A DNA stretch of 64,000 nucleotides from Pseudobdellovibrionaceae bacterium (GCA_013359135.1 JABWCN010000018.1:1-64000); one strand, 5' to 3'. Counted from the stretch's first letter, positions 36,961-47,029 are shown. Notes: generated by a model not told the origin, from the sequence alone. Numbers and translations: made by a program.

Positions 36961-38181
36961 TTAAAAAGTCAATCTCTGAAATACGAAATTACTGATCATT
37001 TTACCACGAGCTGTGAGGGTAAAACCCTTACTAGTTTTAGCAAGTAAGCCTTCGCCATGGAGTTTTTCAAGTTGAGTGGTGGCTAAATTAAAACTTACTT
37101 CAGAAAACTTATTACGAAGTTGCTCTAGATCCAACCCCTGAGCTAAGCGCAAAAAGATGTGGCAGAAGTCAGTTAAGGCTTGGTTTTCTTCCAAAATTTC
37201 ATAATATTTTGATTCTAATTGCCAAGGATAGATGAACTGAAATTCTGGATTTTGAGTTTGTGTCTGGATTTCTTGAGTGTAGATTTTGATATTGTTAGGA
37301 TTCCAAAATCGACTTCCCCAGGGAATTTTGTTGTTTTGATTTAAAGGTTCTGAGGGAAATTCAGTAGCCATTTTTTTAACATAAGAATGGCTGGAAAGTC
37401 CAAACCCCGCGTATTCTTGATCTGTCCAATACAAATGATTATGTTTGGACTCAAACCCCGGCTTAGAGTAGTTGGAAATTTCATACCGATGAAAACCAGA
37501 TAAAGAGAGTTCTTTTTCGATAATTTCAAACATTTCAATTTGAGCATCTTCTGGAGGCCTATTTTTAGAAAGAGGATGACCTTCGGGAACTGTTAAGTAG
37601 TAGGGGCTTATATGTGTGGAGCCAAGACTTACGGCTTGATTTACATCGTATATGAGTTCCTCTATAGTTTGATGAGGTAAGCCAAACAACAAGTCAAAGT
37701 TGAAATTCAGATTGTACTTTTTGAAAAGAGCTAAAGTATCCAGTGTCTGATCGATAGAGTGCTCACGATGAACGCGCTTCAGATGGGCTGAGTTAAATGT
37801 CTGGGCTCCAATGCTGAATCGATTAAAACCTAACCTGAGGTAGTCATTTAATTTTTCCTCACTCACGGTGCCAGGATTGATTTCCATTGTCATTTCTGTC
37901 TCTGGACCATAGAGGAATCCTTCTCTTGATAAGGTATTTAATAGGAGTACAATGTTTTCAATGGAGAAAAGACTGGGCGTTCCTCCTCCGAAATAGATGG
38001 TATCAACTTTTCTAGATTTGGAGTTTCCCAGAAAAATTTTTCGTTTAAGAAAAATTTCCTTCATTACCAGTTGCGTATAGCTATCTGGAGGCAAAAGTTG
38101 AGTTTGCTCATAGGTAGCAAAATCACAATAGGTGCATCTTTGAATGCAATAAGGAATATGAAAATAAACACCAAATGACAT
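36961..38181 (-). CDS. hemW: HemW-like radical SAM heme chaperone
   Basis: HemW binds heme and helps insert it into respiratory proteins; it was long misannotated as oxygen-independent coproporphyrinogen oxidase. The 406-residue protein has the radical SAM motif YCIQRCTYCDF (Cys12, Cys16, Cys19), where the residue after the third cysteine pair is not the extra cysteine of HemN. FGGGTPSLF, the GAQTFN segment and the C-terminal HemN_C-like domain fit. The ATG lacks a Shine-Dalgarno sequence and lies 16 bases from the divergent M16 start. Confidence 0.92.
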   Translation of the reverse strand: MSFGVYFHIPYCIQRCTYCDFATYEQTQLLPPDSYTQLVMKEIFLKRKIFLGNSKSRKVDTIYFGGGTPSLFSIENIVLLLNTLSREGFLYGPETEMTMEINPGTVSEEKLNDYLRLGFNRFSIGAQTFNSAHLKRVHREHSIDQTLDTLALFKKYNLNFNFDLLFGLPHQTIEELIYDVNQAVSLGSTHISPYYLTVPEGHPLSKNRPPEDAQIEMFEIIEKELSLSGFHRYEISNYSKPGFESKHNHLYWTDQEYAGFGLSSHSYVKKMATEFPSEPLNQNNKIPWGSRFWNPNNIKIYTQEIQTQTQNPEFQFIYPWQLESKYYEILEENQALTDFCHIFLRLAQGLDLEQLRNKFSEVSFNLATTQLEKLHGEGLLAKTSKGFTLTARGKMISNFVFQRLTF

Positions 38182-38197
38182 AGGGAGAAAATAAAGT

Positions 38198-40816
38198 ATG
38201 GCAAAAAAAATTCAACTAAAAAATGGCCTTAAGGTATTACTTGTTGAAAGCCATAAATCGCCTGTAGTCTCAATTCAAATGTGGGTCAGAACGGGAAGTG
38301 CAGACGAGGGAAAGAAAGAGGAAGGAATTTCACACTTCATTGAACATTTAGTTTTTAAGGGAACTGATAAGTACAAGGTGGGTGAAATTGCATCTATTGT
38401 TGAAGGTTCTGGAGGCGAACTCAACGCGTACACTTCTTTTGATCAAACAGTATTTTATGTAACTATTTCCAAGCAATTTTCTGATGTGGGGCTAGATGTG
38501 ATAAGTCAAATGATGGGCTTTCCAACTTTTGATAAAGCAGAAATTGATAATGAAAGGGAGGTCGTTATTGAAGAAATTAAAAGAGGCGAAGACTCTCCGC
38601 AGAGGCAAATTTCACAGATGTTGTTTTCTAGCGCTTATTTGAAACATCCTTATAGCGTTCCAGTGATTGGTTATGCAAAGAATATTAAAACTGTTTCTGC
38701 TAAAAAAATTCAAGATTATTTTCACAGTCGATACGCTCCTCGCAATATGTTTTTAGTTGTAGCTGGTGATTTTAAAGCTAATGAAATGAAAGAAAAAGTA
38801 AAAAAATATTTCGAAATATTTAAGGATTACAAAGTTAAAAAAGTAAAGCGGACCAAAGAACCCATTCAAACCAAAACTAGAATAAAAGTTAAGGAAACTG
38901 TCTTTCAGGAAGCGCTCAGTTATCTTGCTTTTAAAGGTCCAAATGTAAAACATAAGGATGTTACGGGGCTTGACGTGTTGACGCTAATTTTTGGTCAAGG
39001 AGATAGTTCTAGATTGGTTAAAGCTCTGAGGATAGAGTCGCCGACGGTGAATTCAACAGGGGCTTTTGCGTATACGCCTCAAGATGAGGGTTTAGTTGCG
39101 GTTTCTTCGTCCTTAGCGCCTGAAAACATCAAAGAGTATTTTGATAAGTTGAAAATAGAAATTCTAAAAATGATTAAAGAAGCACCAACCAATGAAGAAT
39201 TACAAAAAGCTATTTCTAACATTGCTTCAGAGCAAGTTTATTCGTTGGAGTCTGTTGACGGGTTAGCGCGCAAAGCGGGATCTCTTGAATTCTATCTTGG
39301 TGATCCTGACTACTATAAAAAATATCTAAAGGAGCTCTATGCATTAAAGCCAGAAGATATTCAAAAATTAGCACTTAAATATTTTGACCCTAAAAAAATG
39401 ACTTTGGTTTTAATGACAAAAGAAAATGTAGTTTCTGCAAAAAAAATCATGCAAGAGTTTGCAACAAGTCTAGCCAAAGAGATTAAAAAACTTAAAGCAG
39501 CAACAAATAAGCGTAAAACCAAGGTTAAGAAGTTCAATCCTCATAAACTAAAATTCACTTTTAATCTAAGTGGTGGAAGTGCAAAAACAGAAGAAATTCT
39601 TCTAAAAAATGGTGTCAAACTTTTTTATCGCGAACAAAAAGAAACGCCAACTTGCTCATTGAAAATGGCTTTTTTAGGGGGAATTCGAATTGAACCTGAC
39701 AATAAGGCAGGTTTAACAGAGTTGTTCTCTAGGGTGTGGCCAACAGGATCAAAAAAATTTAGTGAGTATGAAATTAATGAAAAAGTCGATGCATTAGCAG
39801 CTGGAATTTCCACCTTCTCAGGAAGAAATACTGTTGGAATGAGCGTGAGTGGCTTAGCACATACTCAAGAAGAGTTACTTGAAATTGCTGGAGATTTGCT
39901 AATATATCCGACTTGGGAAAATGAAATTATCGAAAGAGAAAAACAAATTCAAAAAAATCAAATTTTATCGCAATTAGACAATCCAGCGCAAGTTTGCATG
40001 AAGCAGTATATGGCAGAAATTTTTAGAGATCATCCTTATGCAAAAGAGTTACTGGGAAGTAAAGAATCACTAGAGGGGATAGGCCCAGATGATTTTAAGA
40101 ATTATCATAAAGAAATTTTAAAATCAGAAAATTTGGTCATAACTGCGGTGGGTGATTTTGATAAGAAAAAGTTGGTCGAAAAATTAAATCAAATTGTGAG
40201 CATGATTCCTGTCGGCAAAAGAATAGCTCAAAAATTCAACGTCAAATCTTTGAATAAAGAAGTTCTTTCATATACGGAGCTAAAAAAAGAGCAATCACAC
40301 ATTGTTGTAGGTTATAGGGGGTTACCTCTAGGGGATAAAGATCGATATGCTTTAGACGTAATCCAGTCGATCCTGTCTGGTCAAGGGGGACGGCTTTTCA
40401 TTGAGTTAAGAGATAAAAATTCACTCGCTTACTCGGTTTCACCGATTCGTATGGAAGGAATTGAAACGGGATATTTCGGTGGTTACATTGGTTGCTCACC
40501 TGAGAAGGTCGATAAGTCTATAGAGATGTTAAAGACTGAGTTTAAGAAATTAACAGAGATATATGTAGCAGATGAGGAGCTGTTGAGGGCTCAACGATAT
40601 TTAGCTGGAAGAAATGACATCGAGTTGCAAAAGAAAAGCTCTATTTGTAATGGAATATTGTTTGATGTGGTTTATGGAATGGAGGCGGATGAAATATTTA
40701 AAGCTTCTGAAAAATATTTTAAAGTAACGAAGGAAGATGTAAAAAAAGTGAGTCAAAGAATTTTTAATTCACCAGCAGTTATTTCCATCGTAGGAGCACA
40801 AGCCCCCAAGATATAA
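38198..40816 (+). CDS. M16 family zinc metallopeptidase, two-domain
   Basis: M16 peptidases form a clamshell of two homologous halves and cleave peptides or small proteins. The 872-residue protein contains both halves. The N-terminal half has the inverted zinc motif HFIEH at residues 46-50 and the third ligand Glu in EREVVIEEIKRGE near 126. The C-terminal half (from about 460) has no such motif and is the inactive partner. No signal peptide is seen, unlike most periplasmic PqqL/YmxG relatives, so a cytoplasmic location is likely. Ribosome binding site AGGGAG. Confidence 0.92.
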   Translation: MAKKIQLKNGLKVLLVESHKSPVVSIQMWVRTGSADEGKKEEGISHFIEHLVFKGTDKYKVGEIASIVEGSGGELNAYTSFDQTVFYVTISKQFSDVGLDVISQMMGFPTFDKAEIDNEREVVIEEIKRGEDSPQRQISQMLFSSAYLKHPYSVPVIGYAKNIKTVSAKKIQDYFHSRYAPRNMFLVVAGDFKANEMKEKVKKYFEIFKDYKVKKVKRTKEPIQTKTRIKVKETVFQEALSYLAFKGPNVKHKDVTGLDVLTLIFGQGDSSRLVKALRIESPTVNSTGAFAYTPQDEGLVAVSSSLAPENIKEYFDKLKIEILKMIKEAPTNEELQKAISNIASEQVYSLESVDGLARKAGSLEFYLGDPDYYKKYLKELYALKPEDIQKLALKYFDPKKMTLVLMTKENVVSAKKIMQEFATSLAKEIKKLKAATNKRKTKVKKFNPHKLKFTFNLSGGSAKTEEILLKNGVKLFYREQKETPTCSLKMAFLGGIRIEPDNKAGLTELFSRVWPTGSKKFSEYEINEKVDALAAGISTFSGRNTVGMSVSGLAHTQEELLEIAGDLLIYPTWENEIIEREKQIQKNQILSQLDNPAQVCMKQYMAEIFRDHPYAKELLGSKESLEGIGPDDFKNYHKEILKSENLVITAVGDFDKKKLVEKLNQIVSMIPVGKRIAQKFNVKSLNKEVLSYTELKKEQSHIVVGYRGLPLGDKDRYALDVIQSILSGQGGRLFIELRDKNSLAYSVSPIRMEGIETGYFGGYIGCSPEKVDKSIEMLKTEFKKLTEIYVADEELLRAQRYLAGRNDIELQKKSSICNGILFDVVYGMEADEIFKASEKYFKVTKEDVKKVSQRIFNSPAVISIVGAQAPKI

Positions 40817-40844
40817 GTTTTTTTGTTATTTAAGATAATATTTT

Positions 40845-40895
40845 TTTAGCAGAGTGTTTCAAAATAAGAAATAATCATTTTGAACTTCTGCTAAA
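40845..40895 (+). repeat. Imperfect hairpin after the M16 gene
   Basis: A 9-bp outer stem (40845-40853 with 40887-40895) and an 8-bp inner stem (40858-40865 with 40877-40884) are joined by a small internal loop around an 11-base loop. No T-tract follows, so a processing or stability element is as likely as a terminator. Confidence 0.45.
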
Positions 40896-40997
40896 TCCAT
40901 AAAAACCTCTATTAAGGGGGATTTAAAGTCTAGTGTCAGTTATTCTTTGCTTTTAGAAACCGAAATTAATTTATATAATTGTGAGTGGAAGCAAAGT

Positions 40998-41648
40998 ATG
41001 AATTCAGTAAGTAAGAATAAAAAAAATGAAAGTTTAAGCTTATTACTCAGCCCTAAGGATTATTTTGTTGATATGGTTGAAGATGGTTTACATCATAGAA
41101 AGATCAAATCTGATCATTTGGTTAAGCAGTATTTAGTCGATTTACTTCTGTTTTATCTTTCTGCAGAAAACCTCTTTGAAAAAGAAAAGCTGGATGAGTC
41201 AGGTAAAAAAAGACCACAGACGCTTGCCGAGTTGTACTTGATTGCTATTAACTCTGATGTCGTTGCACGTATTGACTTGTTAAAAAAACTTGCGGATAAA
41301 GCGCTCTATGTAAGTGGTTTTTTTGGAGATTCTTTTGCAAGAAAAATCATTGATGTGGATTACTATGTGAGTATGGGAGAAAATGCCTATGGTGAGTTGT
41401 CATATGCCATTGAAAAGCAAGACCCAAGAAGAAAAGTATATTCCATTTTCTCTAAAAACTTTAGTGAGTATGTTGATTTGTTAAGCTATATTAGTCATAA
41501 ATCTATGATTTCTAATAACCAAAGTTTGTTAAGGCTTTATGATAATTACCTGAAAACTGGTTCAGAGGTGGCAAAAGAAAAATTGCTTGAGATGGGTATT
41601 GTTACCCTTCCTAATTTAAGTCTTAAAAAAGGGATAACTCAAAATTAA
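40998..41648 (+). CDS. Helical cytoplasmic protein of unknown function
   Basis: The function is unknown. I start at the ATG at 40998 (GTGGAAG upstream), giving 216 residues; a TTG-type start at 40947 would add 17. The sequence is almost entirely alpha-helical, with no signal peptide, membrane segment or recognisable motif. Notable stretches are DGLHHRKIKSDHLVKQYLVD and YVDLLSYISHKSMI. It lies between the M16 peptidase and tatB on the same strand and could be co-transcribed with tatBC. Confidence 0.6.
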   Translation: MNSVSKNKKNESLSLLLSPKDYFVDMVEDGLHHRKIKSDHLVKQYLVDLLLFYLSAENLFEKEKLDESGKKRPQTLAELYLIAINSDVVARIDLLKKLADKALYVSGFFGDSFARKIIDVDYYVSMGENAYGELSYAIEKQDPRRKVYSIFSKNFSEYVDLLSYISHKSMISNNQSLLRLYDNYLKTGSEVAKEKLLEMGIVTLPNLSLKKGITQN

Positions 41649-41765
41649 AGTTAAATGAGCGTTTGTACTATCGGTTGGCTTGTTTTAACTCGTACTTTAA
41701 AGTCTAATTGATTGATTAAATTTCCTGGTCCGAGTACATTACCTCTATTACGAGGAAGATAAGTT

Positions 41766-42248
41766 ATGTTTGGACTTGGAATGGGTGAAATATTGGTACT
41801 TGCCATCTTGGGTCTTATTCTAATTGGGCCAGACCAATTACCTGAGTTAGCACGAACTATTGGCAGATTTATTAATGACCTTAAGCGGTCAACAGATGGT
41901 TTTACAGAAGATTTAAAGAAACAGGCTAAAGCTGATTTTGATTTGGATTTTTTGAAAGATGCGGTAAATCCGAATAAACCAAATACTCAAAAAGAAGAAT
42001 ATCATAATTTAATTAAACCACCTTCTGAAAATACTTTATCAATAAATTCCAGCAGCATACATCCAGGAAAAAAAATGACTCATAATGAGCATGGTGAGTT
42101 AATCGAACAACCTGAGCTGGTGGCACAGAATGAGTCTGAATCCAGCTCTTCTGAAGAAGTACAACTTGAGCTTTTTAGTTCTGATAGTGCAACTACTGCT
42201 GAAGAAAAATCTAGTGAAACCTCTTTGGGTCCCAAAAAATCGGAATAA
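41766..42248 (+). CDS. tatB: Twin-arginine translocase subunit TatB
   Basis: TatB and TatC form the receptor for folded proteins bearing twin-arginine signal peptides. The 160-residue protein has an N-terminal membrane helix (EILVLAILGLILIGPDQLPE), the GPDQLPELAR hinge and an amphipathic helix. A long polar, Ser/Glu-rich tail follows. The length and the extended tail favour TatB over TatA, but only comparison could settle that. It has a GAGGA ribosome binding site and is six bases from tatC. Confidence 0.88.
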   Translation: MFGLGMGEILVLAILGLILIGPDQLPELARTIGRFINDLKRSTDGFTEDLKKQAKADFDLDFLKDAVNPNKPNTQKEEYHNLIKPPSENTLSINSSSIHPGKKMTHNEHGELIEQPELVAQNESESSSSEEVQLELFSSDSATTAEEKSSETSLGPKKSE

Positions 42249-42254
42249 TTTTTT

Positions 42255-43025
42255 ATGAGTGAAAATCAAAAAGAACACCTCGAACATCATATGACTCTTA
42301 CAGAACACTTACGTGAGTTAAGAAAAAGATTAATTAACAGCATTTGGTCTTTGTTAGTTTTTACGGGACTCGCGTATAACTACAGCAATGAAGTTTTTAG
42401 TTTTTTTAGGAAACCAATTGAAAAATATTTACAAGGTGGAGGGCTTATCTATACTAATCCGTTAGATAAATTCATTGCTCATTTTAAACTTTCAATTGTC
42501 GCAGGAATTATTTTATCATGTCCTTTTTGGCTTTATCAGTTGTGGTTATTTGTAGCTCCAGGTCTTTATAAGAAAGAGCGACGATATGTTATGGGTTTCA
42601 TAGCTCTTGGCACTTCATTGTTTGTTTCGGGTTTTTTCTTTTCCTATTACGTTGCATTGCCTATGGCTTTTGAGTTTTTATTTTCTTTTGGTGGAGATCA
42701 GGACAAGCCAATGATTACCATTGATCATTATCTTGATTTTTTTACTCAATTTAGCTTGATGTTTGGTGTTTCGTTTGAGCTTCCATTAATTTTGGCTATT
42801 TTAGCAATGCTGGGAGTTGTATCTCAAAAATTTCTTATAGAAAAAGGAAGATATGCAGTTATGATTTTAGCGGTAGTTGCTGCCATTATAACTCCACCAG
42901 ATGTGATGAGTATGACAATTATGCTGATTCCCTTGATAGCACTTTATTATATAGGAGTTTTTCTTGTGGGATTCGTTCAAAAAAAACCTGTAACATCAGC
43001 TTTTGCTCCTAGCGAGAAAGAGTAA
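42255..43025 (+). CDS. tatC: Twin-arginine translocase subunit TatC
   Basis: TatC is the six-helix core that binds twin-arginine signal peptides. The 256-residue protein shows the N-terminal signature LTEHLRELRKRLI, with the conserved first-loop Glu and Arg residues. The segment CPFWLYQLWLFVAPGLYKKE contains the family FxxP-type loop. Six hydrophobic segments are visible. No tatA lies next to it. A terminator follows 30 bases after the stop. Confidence 0.98.
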   Translation: MSENQKEHLEHHMTLTEHLRELRKRLINSIWSLLVFTGLAYNYSNEVFSFFRKPIEKYLQGGGLIYTNPLDKFIAHFKLSIVAGIILSCPFWLYQLWLFVAPGLYKKERRYVMGFIALGTSLFVSGFFFSYYVALPMAFEFLFSFGGDQDKPMITIDHYLDFFTQFSLMFGVSFELPLILAILAMLGVVSQKFLIEKGRYAVMILAVVAAIITPPDVMSMTIMLIPLIALYYIGVFLVGFVQKKPVTSAFAPSEKE

Positions 43026-43055
43026 AATGACAAGAAAGCAAATTGAACTTTAACT

Positions 43056-43089
43056 AGCCAGAGTAATTAAAATTACATCTGGCTGTTTT
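43056..43089 (+). terminator. Terminator after tatC
   Basis: Arms 43056-43068 and 43071-43084 pair over 13 bases with one bulged A and are followed by GTTTTC. It separates tatBC from the convergent carboxylase operon. Confidence 0.7.
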
Positions 43090-43150
43090 CTAACATTCCA
43101 AAATATATTTGATGAAGTTGGAATTCATTTTTTAGATTGTGTTGAAGATA

Positions 43151-43681
43151 TTATTTAATGTCTTCAAATTTGATCAGAACTGCGCCAGACTCGACGCTGT
43201 CACCTTGTTTGATACAAATTTCTTTAATTTTAACATCTTTATTAGCGCGCATTTCGTTTTCCATTTTCATGGCTTCCATGATCACAAGAGGCTTGTTGGC
43301 TTTCACAACGTCGCCTACTTTTACGAAAATCTCGATAACTTTCCCAGGCATTCCTGAACGAAGTTCATTAGCTCCGCCCACAGAGCCACCTTTTTTTAAA
43401 GATTCGTGCAGTAACATTTCATCATTGAAGATTTTAATATTTCTAAAAGAATTTCTGGTAAAGACAGTATATTCTGTATCTTTACCAATAACATCAACCA
43501 AGTAGGATTGGCTTTGAAATAAAAAGCTAATATACTCTTCAGCTTGTTTGAAATCATTCTTAGAGATTTCATAATGTTGCCAATCTCCATTTTCTGGTTG
43601 AAGAGAAACTTTCCAAGTATGGCGATTTTCAGTAACATCAACTTTATATTTACGACCTTTTAAATCGGCTTCAAAATACAT
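43151..43681 (-). CDS. Biotin carboxyl carrier protein of an acyl-CoA carboxylase
   Basis: This protein carries biotin between the biotin carboxylase and carboxyltransferase sites. The 176-residue product has an N-terminal domain of about 95 residues of unassigned fold and a C-terminal biotinyl domain with MEAMKMENEM, biotin on Lys139, and the paired MPGKVIEI hairpin. It is the third gene of the carboxylase operon (24 bases after the biotin carboxylase gene). A separate carrier, rather than one fused to the carboxylase, gives a three-subunit enzyme. Confidence 0.93.
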   Translation of the reverse strand: MYFEADLKGRKYKVDVTENRHTWKVSLQPENGDWQHYEISKNDFKQAEEYISFLFQSQSYLVDVIGKDTEYTVFTRNSFRNIKIFNDEMLLHESLKKGGSVGGANELRSGMPGKVIEIFVKVGDVVKANKPLVIMEAMKMENEMRANKDVKIKEICIKQGDSVESGAVLIKFEDIK

Positions 43682-43705
43682 ATTATCCTCTTTCTTTCAA
43701 GTCGC

Positions 43706-45214
43706 CTAAGCTAATCTCATCGACATTTTCCTGCCGATTCGTTTCCAGTTGGAAGTGATATTTAGATGTCTTACATCCTTTGATTTTCTATCATTGTAGG
43801 CGGTTATGGCGGCAGCAATTAAAAATACAGGATCTTCAATTTGCTTAAACATTTGTGGTTCAATAACCTCAAAATTCTTTTCAATAAATTGAGTAGTGTA
43901 ACTTCCATCTATAAATTTAGGATGATCCAGAATAGTTCTGTGTAGAACGATATTGGTTTTAATACCAGTTAACACAAACTCACTTAAAGCCCTTTGCATA
44001 CGACGAATAGCTGCCTCTCGACTGTCTCCCCAAGTGATAAGTTTAGCTATCATGGGGTCATAATAAATAGGAACTTCGTAGCCTGGATAAGCATAAGAAT
44101 CCACTCGCATAAAAGGACCTTGTGGATGTCGACAAGCGCGAATCATTCCTGGTGATGGCTTGTAAGTAATCGGATCTTCTGCGCAGATACGTGTCTCTAT
44201 GGCATGCCCTTTTATTTTCACATCTTCCTGTTTGAAGCTTAAAGGGCGTCCTGCGGCCACGTATATTTGCTCTTTTACTAGATCAATGCCAGTAATAGCT
44301 TCCGTAATCGGATGTTCTACTTGAAGGCGAGTGTTCATCTCCATGAAGTAAAATTCTTTGGTGGAATTATCGAAAATAAATTCAATTGTTCCAGCCCCTT
44401 CGTAGTTTATTTGCTTAGCAGCTCTAACAGCTGATTCTCCCATTTTTATTCTAACGTCCGGAGGTACTGACGGAGAAGGAGCCTCTTCAATGATTTTTTG
44501 GTGACGGCGTTGAACAGAACATTCGCGTTCAAATAAGTGGCAAACATTTCCGTGCTTATCACCAAATACCTGGATCTCAATGTGTTTAGGATCATTAATA
44601 AATTTTTCGATATATACAGTAGGATCTGCAAAGTAATTTTGTCCCTCAGATCGACAAGCTCGGAAAGCGCTCTCAAGTTCGTTTTCGTGACGAACGACAC
44701 GCATACCTTTACCACCCCCTCCAGCAGATGCTTTGATGATAATAGGAAAACCAATTTTAGCAGCAATTTCTGTTGCGGCCTCAAGGGTTTCTACACCACC
44801 ATCACTACCTGGAACAGTTGGCACCTTGGCTTTTTTCATCAAAGCCTTGGCGGAAAGTTTATCTCCCATAGAATCAATGTTTGCAGATGTTGGTCCAATA
44901 AATGTGATACCCGCATCCTTACAAGCTTTTGCAAAATGAGTATTTTCAGAAAGAAAGCCATAGCCCGGATGAATCGCATCAACTTTGGCTTCTTTAGCCA
45001 CGGCCATGATTTTTTCAATGTTCAAATAAGATTCCTTAGAAGGTGCTGGACCAATATTGTATGCCTGATCAGCAAGGAAAACATGTAAACTATCTCTGTC
45101 AGCATCACTGAAGACAGCAATGGACGCAATTCCTAATTCGCGGCAAGCACGGGTAATTCGAATAGCGATTTCACCTCTATTAGCAATGAGAATTCTTTTA
45201 AATGGTAATTGCAT
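43706..45214 (-). CDS. Biotin carboxylase subunit of an acyl-CoA carboxylase
   Basis: This ATP-grasp enzyme carboxylates biotin using bicarbonate and ATP. At 502 residues it is a stand-alone biotin carboxylase with about 50 residues beyond the usual AccC. Signatures are ILIANRGEIAIRI at the N-terminus, KASAGGGGKGMRVV (ATP-grasp glycine loop) and FYFMEMNTRLQVEHPITE (catalytic and metal-binding residues). It sits between the carboxyltransferase and carrier genes, with a 19-base gap to the upstream one. The housekeeping AccC is presumably elsewhere. Confidence 0.96.
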   Translation of the reverse strand: MQLPFKRILIANRGEIAIRITRACRELGIASIAVFSDADRDSLHVFLADQAYNIGPAPSKESYLNIEKIMAVAKEAKVDAIHPGYGFLSENTHFAKACKDAGITFIGPTSANIDSMGDKLSAKALMKKAKVPTVPGSDGGVETLEAATEIAAKIGFPIIIKASAGGGGKGMRVVRHENELESAFRACRSEGQNYFADPTVYIEKFINDPKHIEIQVFGDKHGNVCHLFERECSVQRRHQKIIEEAPSPSVPPDVRIKMGESAVRAAKQINYEGAGTIEFIFDNSTKEFYFMEMNTRLQVEHPITEAITGIDLVKEQIYVAAGRPLSFKQEDVKIKGHAIETRICAEDPITYKPSPGMIRACRHPQGPFMRVDSYAYPGYEVPIYYDPMIAKLITWGDSREAAIRRMQRALSEFVLTGIKTNIVLHRTILDHPKFIDGSYTTQFIEKNFEVIEPQMFKQIEDPVFLIAAAITAYNDRKSKDVRHLNITSNWKRIGRKMSMRLA

Positions 45215-45233
45215 ATTTCATCCTTATTTTTGC

Positions 45234-46796
45234 TTAGAGTGGGATGTTTCCATGCTTTTTAGCAGGATTAACATCTTTTTTATTTTTCAACATTTCTAAA
45301 GAATCAATAATTCTTTTTCTTGTTAAAGCGGGCTCAATAATTTCATCAGTATAACCAAGCTCAGCGCTGACATAAGGGTTAGAAAATTTCTTTTCGTACT
45401 CAGCAATGAGGCGAGCTTTCTCGGCCACGGGGTCTTTGGCTTTTTCAATTTCTGATCTTGAAATAATACTAACAGCACCCTCAGCACCCATCACGGCAAT
45501 TTCAGCAGAAGGGAAGGCTAAGTTAACATCAGAACGAAGAAGTTTAGAACCCATAACGATATAGGCCCCACCGTAGGCTTTTCTAGTAATCACTGTGATT
45601 TTAGGAACTGTGGCTTCTGCATAAGCGTATAACAATTTTGCACCGTGGGTAATAATTCCATTCCATTCTTGATCTCTGCCGGGCAAAAATCCAGGAACGT
45701 CAACGAAGCTAACAAGAGGGATATTGAAGGCATCACAAAAACGAATAAAGCGAGCCGCTTTTCTAGAGGCTTCAATATTTAAACAACCAGCAAGAACTTG
45801 AGGTTGATTGCCGATCACCCCAACAGGGCGACCATTAAATCTAGCAAAACCAACAACAACATTTTGAGCATAGTTTTTATGAACTTCTAAAAAATAACCC
45901 TCATCCACACATTCTGTAATAACTTGAATCATGTCATATGGTTTTTTGGGATTGTCAGGAATTAAATTATTCAAATTATCAACAATTCTGTCAGGGCGAT
46001 CAGCTGTTGGTAAAATCGGAGCATCATCTAGATTGTTTGCAGGTAGGAAATTCAAAAGCTCTCGAATCATTAACAAACAAGTTTTATCGTCTTCAGTCGC
46101 AAAATGTGCAACTCCAGATTTTTGTGAGTGAGTTGCTGCTCCCCCAAGATCTTCTTTAGTTACATCTTCGTGAGTAACTGTTTTAATGACGTCAGGACCT
46201 GTTACGAACATATAGCTTGAGTTTTTTACCATAAAAACAAAATCAGTAATACTTGGAGAGTAAACCGCCCCCCCAGCACATGGACCCATAATAGCTGTAA
46301 TTTGTGGTATCACACCGCTGCTGGTAACATTACGAGTGAAAATATCAGCATATCCTCCAAGAGATTCAATCCCTTCTTGAATTCTAGCGCCACCCGAGTC
46401 GTTGATAGAAATAAAAGGAGCTCCATTTTTTGAAGCTAGATCCATAACCTTACAAATTTTATTAGATTGGGTTCGAGACATAGATCCACCAATAACAGTG
46501 AAATCTTGGCTAGAGACATAAACTAATTTCCCATTAACTCGACCATAGCCAGTGATTACTCCATCACCAGGAACTATATTTTTTTCCATTCCAAAATTAG
46601 TACAACGATGGGTAACAAAACGATCAGTTTCTACAAAGCTACCAGGGTCAAGCAATACATCAAGTCGCTCTCGAGCGGTTAATCTACCGCCTTGCTTGTG
46701 CTTAGCAAGGCGAGCCTCGCCACCGCCACGCATAGCTTCTTCATTGCGCTTTTCTAGCTCTTGCAGTTTTAAAAGATTTAAATTTTCTGTTTCCAT
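45234..46796 (-). CDS. Carboxyltransferase subunit of an acyl-CoA carboxylase (PccB family)
   Basis: This subunit transfers CO2 from carboxybiotin to an acyl-CoA. The 520-residue product (ATG at 46796 after AGGAG; a GTG at 46805 is less well placed) has both crotonase-like halves, including [20 protein letters not shown] and the oxyanion glycines [11 protein letters not shown]. At residue 413 the substrate loop reads GGAYIVM, with Ile where propionyl-specific enzymes have Asp. Ile there goes with a broader acetyl/propionyl/butyryl range in Streptomyces AccB as I recall. It is the first gene of the operon. Confidence 0.95.
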   Translation of the reverse strand: METENLNLLKLQELEKRNEEAMRGGGEARLAKHKQGGRLTARERLDVLLDPGSFVETDRFVTHRCTNFGMEKNIVPGDGVITGYGRVNGKLVYVSSQDFTVIGGSMSRTQSNKICKVMDLASKNGAPFISINDSGGARIQEGIESLGGYADIFTRNVTSSGVIPQITAIMGPCAGGAVYSPSITDFVFMVKNSSYMFVTGPDVIKTVTHEDVTKEDLGGAATHSQKSGVAHFATEDDKTCLLMIRELLNFLPANNLDDAPILPTADRPDRIVDNLNNLIPDNPKKPYDMIQVITECVDEGYFLEVHKNYAQNVVVGFARFNGRPVGVIGNQPQVLAGCLNIEASRKAARFIRFCDAFNIPLVSFVDVPGFLPGRDQEWNGIITHGAKLLYAYAEATVPKITVITRKAYGGAYIVMGSKLLRSDVNLAFPSAEIAVMGAEGAVSIISRSEIEKAKDPVAEKARLIAEYEKKFSNPYVSAELGYTDEIIEPALTRKRIIDSLEMLKNKKDVNPAKKHGNIPL

Positions 46797-46896
46797 TGTT
46801 TTCACTCCTAATTAGTTTTTATTTGAGAAGCAGTAGAGATTTGAATTCTACGTACATGCCCAAAAGAAGAACTAAATATTTGGGGTTTAAAATTTC

Positions 46897-46908
46897 TTAA
46901 GTACTTAA
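46897..46908. promoter_or_regulatory. 12-bp palindrome upstream of the carboxylase operon
   Basis: TTAAGTACTTAA is a perfect palindrome about 100 bases before the carboxyltransferase start, in a 233-base gap with no gene. It could be a dimeric-repressor site, but in AT-rich DNA a 12-base palindrome can arise by chance. Confidence 0.25.
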
Positions 46909-47029
46909 TAAAGCAAAATTTTTTGGTAAAATCAGAATAAGTTACTCTATTAAATTTTTAAGGCAAATTTTTAGCTTTTTTATGTGATTTGGCTAGATAA
47001 AAAATGGAATGGGAAGCTGTGGCATATTT

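Noticed and set aside
44537-45088. Open frame of 183 codons on the plus strand
   Set aside because: Antisense to the biotin carboxylase gene, which has all its motifs; the composition is Cys/Phe/His-heavy and unlike a real protein.
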